In this document: in pieces, positions 1-9,735 of the stretch
How positions within the stretch are numbered: position 1 is the stretch's first letter
Layout: every line of letters begins with the position of its first letter
Source of the DNA: Ursus arctos
Taxonomy: Eukaryota > Chordata > Mammalia > Carnivora > Ursidae
Length of the DNA: 64,000 nucleotides
Assembly (NCBI RefSeq): GCF_023065955.2
Contig: NW_026622874.1
Location: 12,196,001 to 12,260,000, forward strand
Reading direction: 5' to 3'
The notes under the pieces: model-generated
What the model was told of the DNA's origin: nothing
What the model saw: only the letters and a program-made list of their open reading frames with translations
The model's database searches: none
Position numbers and translations under genes: made by a program

Positions 1-119
1 TTCCAGCGCCACACCAGACTCTTTTCCAGTTAGGGCTTTTGCATTAGCCATTCCCTCTGCCTATAGCACCTGTCCAGATTCTTAGTTGGCTGATTTCTGT
101 CATTCAAGTCTTTGCTGAC

Positions 120-150
120 TGTCACCTACTGAGAGATGCAGTAGGTGACA
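120..150. repeat. 12-bp perfect inverted repeat, 7-nt loop
   Basis: The arm 'tgtcacctactg' (120-131) is followed after 7 bases by its exact reverse complement 'cagtaggtgaca' (139-150). The loop 'agagatg' (132-138) is itself complementary to 'catctct' at 149-155, so two mutually exclusive hairpins can be drawn. No transposon termini are recognised around it, and the function is unknown. Confidence 0.8.
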
Positions 151-699
151 TCTCTGATCCTTGATCATCCTTCTCCCCTGAGTTTTTCTTTATAACATGG
201 ACCTTCACAGCTTTCATCATTATCTGGTATAGTCTTTATTTATATGAGTTCCATGAGAGTTTGGGACTTCCCTCTCATGTCCAGCACTACATCCTTAGAG
301 CCTTCTAAAGTGTCTGGAACTAACATCTACACACAGTCAAGCATAGCACTTTGCATTGGGGATACAGAAATGAACATGATACAATGTCATAATTGCAAAT
401 GTATGTGTTATCCATTTGGTATTGTTGCCTGATCTGTAACTGATGCAACCAATTGCTGCTCCCTCTCAGATTTCTCTAATCTGACAGACTGTCCCTTTGG
501 ATTTATTATATCTTCTCCCTTTAGAAACATAAAATGATGGAATGTGTTTTGTATACTTGGTCAAGGAATTGTTCTGTCTCTTCAAGCTAGCTTCATGGAG
601 ATCTGACAATTTTGCTGGTTACTTTTATGTAGCACCTTCGATGCTTAATTATGAAACTGTTTTTCTTATTGCTGTTTTCTGTGTTTCAGTTCTGTCTTA

Positions 700-788
700 A
701 CTAGACTATAAATTCTCTATTTTGTATTCATCTAATTTCACCATTTGCTCAATATATGATAAGTGCACCTGATAAATTCTTTTCAGGT
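700..788 (+). mobile_element. Possible L2 LINE 3' end fragment
   Basis: 'ctagactataaattctct' followed by a 'gctcaatatatgataagtgcacctgataaat' type ending (split here into its parts) resembles the L2 3'UTR pattern 'tagactgtaagctcc ... gtgcctggcacatagtagg'. The match is degraded and short. Confidence 0.3.
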
Positions 789-1441
789 TGATTTTTCAAC
801 ATTATCTTCTTATAGTGATTATAGCCTCCAAATGTAACTATTGGGAAAAGAGATATTTTGTTTTTTAATCTGTTGTTTTCTTTCCAGAAAATAGAAAAGA
901 AAAAAAATTTGCCTTGGGGAAAACCTTTATTTGTAGCCTTTACCAAAAGAGAATAAGCAACTGAATACAAGGGACAAGGCTGGTGTGTTTAATTTTTTGT
1001 TTGTTTTGATTTGGGATCTTTTTTTTTAACCTCCCAGCAGCAAACAGAGTGAGAATGCTCGCAATGAAACTTTAAAAAATAATCCCTTGAAATGAAAATG
1101 TATCTTAAATTAACTTTTGCTTTATATATTTTTTTGGAATAAAGATGGTTGAAATTTAATCCTCTACTATTTCCAATACACTGAATAGCATAAATCCTAA
1201 CCAGATTTTAATTCATTTCTTTGAGGAAATTTTCTTCTTTACATCTCATTTCCTGAACCCTACAATGTGGTCCAATTTTGCGCTATGCTGAGTGCTATTT
1301 TCAAACTTGGTTTAACTGCAGATTTGGAGACCACTCGGACTGTGGGAACTTATTACCCATGATAACGTGTTCTTGCTCATTAAAAAGATGATATATTAAA
1401 TATAATTTATCTTATATGTTCAAATATGTACTTAATATCAT

Positions 1442-1492
1442 CTAATATGTTCGAAATATAATAATGATGAATTAATCAATAACATTTGCCAT
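1442..1492. repeat. Left copy of long target-site duplication
   Basis: This 51-bp segment recurs at 3480-3533 with a few substitutions and one 3-bp (aat) length difference. The pair brackets the L1 at 1493-3479 exactly: this copy abuts the L1 poly(T), the other abuts the truncated ORF2 end. It is therefore read as the target-site duplication of that insertion. Confidence 0.75.
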
Positions 1493-3479
1493 TTCTTTTT
1501 TTTTTAGTATGTTAAGTTAGTTACTACATTAGTTTTTGATGTAGTGTTTCATGATTCATTATTTGCGTATAACACCCAGTGCTCCATGCAATATGTGCCC
1601 TCCTTAATACCCATCACCGGGCTAACCCCACCCCTAACCGCCACCCCTCTGAAACCCTCAGTTTGTTTCTCAGAGTCCATAGTCTCTCATGGTTCATCTC
1701 CCCCTCTGATTTCCCTCCCATCAATTTTCCCTTCCTTCTCCTAATGTCCTCCATGCTATTCCTTATGTTCCACATATCTGTGAAACCATATGATAATTGT
1801 CTTTCTCTGCTTGACTTACTTCACTTAGCATAATCCCCTGCATTTTGATGCAAATGGTGGGTATTCATCCTTTCTGATGGTTGAGTAATATTCCACTGTA
1901 TATATGAACCACATCTTCTTTATTCATTCTTCTGTTGAAGGGCATCTCAGCTCCTTCCACAGTTTGGTTATTGTGAACATTGCTGCTATGAACACTGGGG
2001 TGCATGTTCCCCTTCTTTTCACTACATCTGTATCTTTGGGGTAAATACTCAGTAATGCAATTGCTGGGTCATAGGGTAGCTCTGTTTTTAACTTTTTGAG
2101 GAACCTCCATACTGTTTTCCACAGTGGCTGTACCAACTTGCCTTCCCACCAACAGTGTAAGAGGGTTCCCCTTTCTCCACATCCTCTCCAACATTTGTTG
2201 TTTCCTGCCTTGTTAATTTTTGCCGTTCTAACTGGTGTATGGTGGTATCTTGTTGTGGTTTTGATTTGAATTTCCCTGAGTGGCTAATGATGTTGAATAT
2301 TTTTTCATGTGTCTGTTAGCCATTTATGTCTTCTTTGGAGAGGTGTCTGTTCATGTCTTCTGCCCTTTTTTTGACTTGATTATTTGTTTTTTTGGGTATT
2401 GAGTTTGATAAGTTCTTTATAGGTCTTGGATACCAGTCCTTTATCTGTAATGTCATTTGCAAACATCTTCTCCCATTCCGTGGGTTGCATCTTAGTTTTG
2501 TTGATTGTTTCCTTTGCTGTGCAGAAGTTTTTATCTTGATGAAGTCCCAAAAGCTGATTTTTGCTTTTATCCCCCTTGCCTTTGGAGATATGTCATGAAA
2601 GAAGTTGCTGTGGCCGATGTCGAAGTGGTTACTGCCTATGTTCTCTAGGATTTTGATGGATTCCTATCTCACATTGAGGTCTTTCATCCATTTAGAGTTT
2701 ATCTTTGTGTATGTATGGTATAAGAGAATGGTCCAGTTTCATTCTTTAGCATGTGGCTGTCCAATTTTCCCAGCACCATTTATTGAAGAGACTGTCTTTT
2801 TTCCATTGGATATTTGTTCCTGATTTGTTGAAGATTAGTTGACCATAGAGTTGAGGGTCCATATCTGGGCTCTCTTCTATTCCATTGATCTATGTGTCTG
2901 TTTTTGTGCCAATACCATGCTGTCTTGGTAATCACAGCTTTGTAATATAGGTTGAAATCAGGCAACATGATGCCCCCCCAGCTTTGTTTTTCTTTTTCAA
3001 CATTTCCTTGGTGATTCGGGGTCTTTTCTGGTTCCATACAAATATTAGGATTGTTTGTTCCAGCTCTTTGAAAAATGCCATTGGTATTTTGACAGGGATG
3101 GCACTGAAATTATAGATTGCACTGGGCAGCACAGACATTTTAACAATGTTTATTCTTCTACTTCATGAGCATGGAATGTTTTTCCATCTTTTTGTGTCTT
3201 CTTCAATTTCTTTCATAAGTGTTCTGTAGTTGCTAGAGTATAGATCCTTTACCTCTTTGGTTAGGTTTATTCCTAGGTATCTTATGGTTTTTGGTGCTAC
3301 TGTAAATGGAATCAATTCCCTAATTTCTCTTTCTACCGTTATATAGTTAGTGTATAGAAAAGCAACTGATTCCTGTGCATTGATGTTGTATCCTGCCACA
3401 TTACGGAATTGCTGTATGAGTTCTAGTAATTTGGGGATGGAGTCTTTTGGGTTTTCCACATAAAGTATCATGTCATTAC
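1493..3479 (-). mobile_element. 5'-truncated carnivore-type LINE-1
   Basis: Reading the minus strand from 3479 down to 1493 gives the ORF2 reverse-transcriptase C-terminal half, the ORF2 C-terminus, the 3'UTR and a poly(A) that appears as a T-run at about 1494-1505. The 3'UTR contains the carnivore L1 pattern 'acacccagtgctccatgca' (1570s, plus-strand view). Length is about 2.0 kb against roughly 6-7 kb for a complete element. The 5' truncation falls inside the reverse-transcriptase FADD motif. It is a dead-on-arrival insertion flanked by 51/54-bp direct repeats. Confidence 0.93.
1835..3479 (-). pseudogene. LINE-1 ORF2 remnant (RT to C-terminus)
   Basis: In life the ORF2 protein is the L1 endonuclease/reverse transcriptase. 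Here only the part after the catalytic FADD motif remains. Translated pieces in changing minus frames include 'DMILYVENPKDS' and '[20 protein letters not shown]' (3163-3479), '[20 protein letters not shown]' (2932-3138), '[11 protein letters not shown]' (2780-3037) and '[20 protein letters not shown]' (1924-2136). At least three frame changes and stop codons break it. The endonuclease domain and first catalytic residues are absent, so no activity is possible. Confidence 0.92.
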
Positions 3480-3533
3480 CTAATATGTTCAAAATATAAT
3501 AATAATAATGAATTAATCAATAACGGTTGCCAT
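3480..3533. repeat. Right copy of long target-site duplication
   Basis: 54-bp partner of 1442-1492, starting immediately after the truncated L1 ORF2 sequence. Differences from the left copy include g/a at the 'ttcgaaat/ttcaaaat' site, an additional aat unit and 'aacatttgc' versus 'aacggttgc'. Confidence 0.75.
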
Positions 3534-3589
3534 ATCTTGAGGAAGCATTACATTTTGGGGACAGACTAAAGACTTGACATGCTGACTCC

Positions 3590-3705
3590 TTTCTCCTCTT
3601 TAATAATTCTGTGGGGCAGTTCTTATTATCCCTATTTTGTACATAGGAAAGTGAGGCTTAACAAGTTAAAGAAATGTAGCCTAAGTAAGTGGAAGAGGGA
3701 GAATT
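3590..3705 (-). mobile_element. MIR SINE fragment
   Basis: 'tattatccctattttgtaca' followed by 'aagtgaggcttaacaagtta' matches the antisense MIR core ('attattatccccattttaca ... aactgaggc'). An old, diverged tRNA-derived mammalian SINE. Confidence 0.6.
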
Positions 3706-3904
3706 CAAATAGGGTTCTTCATGGCTACAATGTCTCTAGCTTTAATTTCTTTGCTAGGTAAAAATTCACTGATAGTCTGGACAAGCATTCCCAACCTGTC
3801 TGCCTTTACTGTATATCAGCATGCAAGGGGAACTTGAATGATTGGAGGAATGCCCCGGCATTGGTAGACAGGTTGGCAGATGATCACCAGGGATGATTTC
3901 TAAG

Positions 3905-4045
3905 CCTCTGTCTGTAGTTTGATGGAAAGAATAATGGTATTTGGAGTCACAAAATCTGCATTTCAATTCTAAATCCAGGAATTCCTTTGGCAAATTACTT
4001 AATGAGTTGAAGGCTTAGCCTTCTTGCCTAGTATTAATAATTTCC
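3905..4045 (+). mobile_element. MIR SINE fragment
   Basis: 'tttggagtcacaaaatctgc' then 'ggcaaattacttaa' follows the sense MIR order (sample of 'ggagtcagacctgggttc ... gggcaagttacttaacc'). Diverged, no flanking duplication seen. Confidence 0.55.
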
Positions 4046-4956
4046 TCCCAGTGATGCTTCAGTCATTATGGTATATGAAATTGTATTGGGGGTAGGGATG
4101 GCTCAGCTTGAGTCTAAGTGGAAGTACAAAATGATTGGCAATCTGATGGGACGGATTTACCAGAAAATCACCTGCATGGGTACTTTGGAATCTTCTGGCA
4201 TGTCTGGGAATATGGAGCAATGGACCCAACATATGTTTTTTTGCAAGGAAATGAGGAGCCTTCAGGAAGAAAACATCTTCAGGAAGAAGGATCCAGGGGT
4301 AATAAATCTGATCAAATAATAAAAGCTTAATTATTATAAAGGAGGAAAGATTCTAAAAAAAGTTTGGGGTTCGCCAGTAGAAATGCCTCCCATCCTAGTC
4401 TCCACTGAACTTTAGACCAAAAACTAAGTGGAGCATAAAAACAGAGGAATTGTTTACTAGACTCTTTATAGAACTTTGTGGCACAAGAAAAAGCTGCTTG
4501 GGATTCCTCTGACAGAAACACAAGAAAACCATCTCCCTTGCTTTGCCACAGACCATCTTAGAAGTTTGGAAACTTGGGGTTATTAGGAAATTGTGTCAAA
4601 AGCCTAGGATGCCCTTGTGGCACCAGAAAAAAACACATTATATTGGTAAACTTTCTGTGCCAATGTGACTGGGCTAAGGTATGCCCAGATAGCTGGCAAA
4701 AATATTTGTAGGTGTTTCTGTGTTTCCAGAAGAGATTAGCATTTGAATTGGTGAACTGAGTAGAGTGGATGGCCCTCCTAAGTGTGGGTGGGGTGGGCAT
4801 CATCCAATCCCTCCAGGGCCCAAGTAAAACAAGAAGGAGAAGAATGGCGAATTTGTTCTCTCTCTGCTTGAGCTGAGCCATCCATTTTCTCCTGTCCTCA
4901 CAGCCTGGCACTCCTTCCTGGTTCTTGGGCTCTTGGATTCAGGCACAAGGGCAAGT
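4046..4956. other. Unique non-coding sequence
   Basis: No recognisable transposon or exon. A 117-codon minus frame at 4558-4911 has no domain I recognise and no gene-like context, so I do not call it. Confidence 0.5.
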
Positions 4957-6162
4957 CAATGGAGGAAGAAATAGTCTTTTCAATAAATGGTACAATTGAA
5001 CATCCATAAGCACAAAATAATGAACTTGAATTTCAGCCTCACGACTTTTGCAAAAATGAATTCAAATTGGTTCATAGATCTGAACGTAAAATGGAAGATT
5101 TAAAAACATTCAGAAGAGAATGTAGAAGAAAATCTTTGTGATCCGGGATTAGGGAAAGAATTCTTAGACATTACACCAAATGCCTGATGCATTAAAGAAA
5201 AAAAATGGATAAAATAGGCTTCAAAAATATTTAAAGTATTTGCCCTGCGAAAAACATGTTCAGAGAATGAAGAGACAAACTACAAGCTGGAAGAAAACAT
5301 TTGCAAATGACACATTTGACAAAAGTTCTTTATCCAGAATATATAAAGAACTCTCAAAACTCAACAGTCAAAACACAATCCAATTTAAAAATGGGTAAAT
5401 GACTTGGACATTTCATCAAAGAGGATATGTTGATGTCAAATAAGCACACAAAAGAATGTTCCAGGTCCTTAGCCATTGAATTAATGTGAATTAGAACTAT
5501 GTTGAGATAACACTATATAGCTGGCAAAGATGCAGAACAATCCAAACTCTCATACCCTGCTGCTGGTAATGCAAAATGGTACAGCCACTCTAGAACACAG
5601 GAGAGCAGTTATTCTAAAGTTAAACATACACTTAACGTATGACCTAACGATTTCACTTCAACGTATTTACTTTAGAGAAACGAAAACCTGTGTTCACACA
5701 AAAACCTATACGTGAATGTTTATAACAGCTGTATTCATAATTACCAAAAAGCTAGAAACAGCTAATTGCTCCTTAACAGCTCAACGGATCGACAAAGTGA
5801 GGTACATCATACAATGGTATACTGCCCAGCGATGAAACGAAATGAACTGTTGAGGCATTAGCTGGATGAGTCCTAAAGACATCATGAAAGAACCTAGTCT
5901 CAGAATGTGCCATATTGTGTGGTTCTATTACTATAATATTTATGAGAAGGTGAACCTATGATGACCAACAGATCAGGGTTGCCAGGGCTAGGGATGGGAG
6001 AGGGATTGCCTGAGCAGGACATCACTAAGAGTTACTTAGGATGAGGGAACAGTTCTGTGTCCTGACTATGGTCAGGTGGTTACATGAATTTCTACAGGTG
6101 TTAAAATTCATAGAACTGTGCATGAGAAAAGTCAGTTTTACTGTAAGTTAAAAATAAAAAAA
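4957..6162 (+). mobile_element. Ancient LINE-1, 3' half
   Basis: The plus strand reads through diverged L1 ORF2 C-terminal coding sequence ('caataaatggtacaattg', 'tttgcaaatgacacatttga', 'ccagaatatataaagaactc') into a 3'UTR ('caacagatcagggttgccag', 'ggtcaggtggttacatgaat') and an A-rich end at about 6145-6162. Stops and frameshifts are frequent. Divergence is much higher than in the L1 at 1493-3479, in keeping with an old mammalian L1M-type element. Confidence 0.85.
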
Positions 6163-7084
6163 ATTGTTAGGGCCAGTACCCTCCCAGGCTCTCTCTCACC
6201 AAATGCTCTCCTTCTCCTTGTTCTTGCATTCTATCGCCGCATTGCCATCCTTTCAAAAAGGGATCCACGCCTATTTCTTGTACCTACTCCATAATATTTG
6301 GCATATTGTTCTCTGTCTCACTGAAACAGCCCCCCAAAGGCACTCATGATCCTTATTCTCCTACCCACAAGAAATTCCATTAATTCTGGCTCATTCTGCC
6401 CTGCCATGTCTTGACTCCTATAACTCTTCCTGTATCCTTCTTCTTGGCACATATTCTAACACTTAGATTATTCAAAAAATGTTTCAGGTGCATATATTGG
6501 TCTGTCATGACCAAAAGGCTTTTTCCTCCAAAAGCATGCAGATAGAGGACAAACCCCAGACTTGCTGGAGCCAGAGTAATCAAAACGTTATGTTGAAAAA
6601 AGAGCCAATATTATTTCTACGAGTGTGAGACTTTCAGAAGGATAGCTTAGGAAAAAATCCCAGTGCATATGAAATTCTGATTGTCTACAAAATGATTAAT
6701 CATAAAATTTCACCGAAGAATATATATCCACATAATCATACACGTACATGCACTCACTCACACCCCTGAGCTGAGTTTATAATTACCACTATCCTCTCGA
6801 AACGACTGGTGGTAATCATAGTGAAGTGGGGTGGTAGTTTTCTCTTTTCTTTTAGATTAAATAGATTAAACATACTCATAAAATCTCACTTTTATTTCTC
6901 TTTTATACAACACCAACAGTTTGCTTTGGCCCCCTTCTAATTTAATTATCTTGATTATCTATATTTTTGCAATCAAGTTCTGAATGGAGCCAGGATACTT
7001 TGACATTGGTGAAGTTGCAAAATATTTTGACCCCAAACATTCTGTCTTTAGCCAGATTTGTCTTCTGTGGTTTTCTCTGCTGGG
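6163..7084. other. Unique non-coding sequence
   Basis: No coding or transposon homology that I can support. The stretch at 6163-6600 is pyrimidine-rich and might be a decayed repeat, but no family is clear. Confidence 0.45.
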
Positions 7085-7087
7085 GAT

Positions 7088-7290
7088 GTTCATTCCACAT
7101 TCATTCAATAAACACTGATTGGCAACTCACTGTGTGCCAGGCACTGTGTTAGATGTTGTGAATAGAGTGATTAATGCGACAGACATGGGTCCTGCGTTCA
7201 CAGGATCCACAGACTAGTGACTGTAGGCAGACAAATGAGCCAATATTTACAGGACATGCATAGGAATGTGTAAATTATTAGTGAACATAG
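7088..7290 (-). mobile_element. L2 LINE 3' end
   Basis: 'cattcattcaataaacactg' followed by 'actgtgtgccaggcactgtg' and 'cagacatgggtcctgcgttc' is the antisense of the L2 3' end ('cagtgcctggcacatagtagg ... tgaatgaatg'). Typical ancient L2 relic. Confidence 0.7.
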
Positions 7291-7650
7291 AAGAGGTGCC
7301 TGGCCCAGCCAATGAAAGTCAGAGGTTTCCTGGAGGGAATAACGCTTGGTTGAGTTTTCAGAATAAATAACAGTTAGACAGGCTAAGAAAGATGGGAAGG
7401 AATTGACAGAATAAAATTCTTGTGACATTATGTCCAAATAGTCTGGGATTCTGGTACCGCTGTAATCTGATACCTTAGAAATGTGGCCCCTTTCTCTTAA
7501 AAAGCTTTCCCTTGCTTCTCTGAAACACAGTGCTCTCAGCAGAATGTGTTGCCCGCGTCTATCTTTTGGCGGTTGTCAGATACCCTCAGAAAGCAGAATA
7601 ACTTCATATGGGTGAGCCTCCTAGGCTCACAGGCTTTGGTGTAAGGGTCC
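7291..7650. other. Unique non-coding sequence
   Basis: Nothing recognisable between the L2 and MIR relics. Confidence 0.4.
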
Positions 7651-7654
7651 CCGG

Positions 7655-7865
7655 CTTTGCTCTGGATTTGAATTCCAACTGTGTTATATTTCACTACTTA
7701 TTATTCTCTCTAGAAACTTCAGTTTCCTCATCTATAAAATATGAGTAATCATACCTACTTCACACAGTTGTGACATAGGTTAAATGAGCTAAGAAATGCA
7801 GCAGTGTATTTATTTAGAATGATGCATAAGATATTACTAGGCATCAGTATGAATGTTACCTATTA
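7655..7865 (+). mobile_element. MIR SINE
   Basis: Sense MIR order is visible: 'ctggatttgaattccaact', 'tcagtttcctcatctataaa', 'cacacagttgtgacataggt', 'tgagctaagaaatgcagcag'. Nearly complete core and 3' region. Confidence 0.75.
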
Positions 7866-8167
7866 CTAATATGTGTGCTTGCCATAGTTTCCCAACTAAA
7901 CTGTATGTTTCAGGAGGGCAGAACCAAGTTTCAATTAAGAAAATGGCCAAGAGTTTTCCATAAAGTTTCATTTGATTCTTTCAATACATCTCTGAGTTTG
8001 ATATTATTTTCCTTTTGTTTCAGTTGCAAAGACTGAGTCTTGGATATGTTAACTTAATTGCCTAAGGTTGCCAGCAAGTAATTGGGAGAATTTGTTCCCA
8101 TGTGCCTCTCGCCAAAAACCCTGCCGTTTCCAGGGCATAATGGAATAAAAGAAGTAAAATGTGTCAT

Positions 8168-8312
8168 GCTGGGTTTGTCGTTGCAAACAACAGAAACAGA
8201 GATTGGCTAACTTAAGCAAAAGAAAATGATTGGAAGAGTCCCTTATAGCTCTCGGATTGTTTGGTTGGCTAGAGAGCAAGGTCTGAGAAGCAGAGTTCAG
8301 TGTCCAGAAGCA
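8168..8312 (+). mobile_element. Ancient dispersed repeat, family not named
   Basis: 'gttgcaaacaacagaaacag' with 'ggctaacttaagcaaaagaa' resembles a common mammalian dispersed repeat ('gcaagtaacagaaaccc ... ctggcttaagcaaaaa'). A second copy of the same type lies at about 28710-28960. I recognise the pattern but am not certain of its family. Confidence 0.45.
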
Positions 8313-9540
8313 CACTACCACCGTCCCCAGTCCGGTCTGGTTAGTGTGCTGCCACGGCGCGCGGTTGTGGGACCCTGAACTCTATCATCATGGCCACCAA
8401 AGCAGGTTCTAAACAGTCCTTGCGTCTTCGTAAAGCTGTATTTTTATGCTGTAGGCGTGGCTGTCCCCTAGTGGCTGGAGCTCAGAGAAACCAGGTGTCT
8501 GGCCTTTGGAGGGCTTTGCCACTCCAAACCTACAGCGCCAGATCCCCCGGCACGGGAAGGAGGGTCTGTGGCTGGGCAATCGAAATAAACAAATAAATAC
8601 CCGAGTTCCACTAATCACCCTGCAGGGTTTCTTTTGGAAACCATGTTGACATTCTTTGTGATCCGAAGCAGTAAATACACGTTGAATCTAAGAAATGTCG
8701 ATGCTGGATTTATCTGCTGTGCCTGGCTGCACCTGGATTCTGAGCCAACTTGCCGGCATCAGTGGAGAAAGGAAAGATTCGGGTTTCCAGTTTGGGGGAT
8801 TTCTGTTCAGGCTTCTGGGAAACTGAGATGATAAAGAATAAGCACAAAAAGGAAAAGGGGGCTGGGAATTCCAGTTACAATGAAAGAATCAAAGAGAAGT
8901 TCAAGTGTAAGGCAAAGCAAGGGAAAGAGGAAACAAACACAAGTACTAAAATCTAGGAAAGGATCCTATGAAGATTAAGAAAACAAGACAATTCTATATA
9001 ATATTTGGGAATAGGAAACGAGCGGAGAACCCATATCTAATAATGTAGAAGGTCCTGATTTATAGATCATAATAGAAGCAATAGGGCTATTTACAGGAAG
9101 CAATTAGAGAGGGCAAAGGAAGAGACTTTGGGGGACTGTGTCAAAAAGAGTTGTTCTAGAAGAAAATTAAGAGATCCAGTTCCTCTACATCTTTGGCTGC
9201 CAGGATTAAAAAAGCTCTTCAGGCCTCACATTTTCCAGCAAGACCACAGATTCCTCCCTGGGTCACAAGGACACTAGGCCCCTTTGTATTTCCTTTGATG
9301 TGTGCTTGTATGTAATGGGGTGTCCAGGCTCACTGCAGACCCTCAGCTTCAGGGACAGAAACACAGAGAATGGAGAGGCAAGAGAACAAACAGCTAGCTG
9401 CCCAGAGTCGTGGAATTTAAAAATCACAGGTCAGTGAGGTTTTTATTCAAATCCTCCACGGTGGGTTGTGTCTGTCCCAGTCGAGAGGTATAATCAGAGT
9501 TTTCTGCATGTGAATTAGGGGGATTGTTTAAATCATTTGA
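8313..9540. other. Unique non-coding sequence
   Basis: Contains a locally GC-richer part (about 8330-8560) with a few CpGs but no convincing promoter, start or splice structure. Short frames on both strands around 8390-8620 overlap each other and look random. Confidence 0.45.
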
Positions 9541-9735
9541 ACTATCATTTACTGAGTACGTCCTATCAAACATTATTCTATGTGCATTTATTGAATCCTC
9601 CTATCAGTCTGTTGGGTGGTAAAATTACTGTCTCCATTATATAGAAAAGGTAGCTGAAGCTTGTGAGTTTAGATAACATGCCCAAGCTCGTGCACAAAGA
9701 AAGCCGGGACTTTTACGTGGGTCTGTGAAACACTG
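9541..9735 (-). mobile_element. MIR SINE
   Basis: 'atcatttactgagtacgtcc', 'attactgtctccattatata' and 'agataacatgcccaagctcg' follow antisense MIR order (growth of 'atttattgagcgcttac ... ttatccccattttac ... gtaacttgcccaaggtc'). Confidence 0.7.

Larger units (their letters stand above)
1..1441. other. Unique AT-rich non-coding sequence
   Basis: No exon, RNA gene or clear transposon is recognisable across most of this stretch. Open frames here are short and look random. It contains a small perfect inverted repeat at 120-150 and a weak L2-like segment at about 700-788. Close to the downstream L1 it becomes very AT-rich, with near-repeats of 'tatgttcaaatatg' type. Confidence 0.6.

Noticed and set aside
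8330..8600. CpG island or promoter
   Set aside because: There are a few CpGs and local GC enrichment, but the stretch is short, CpG density is low and no exon follows.
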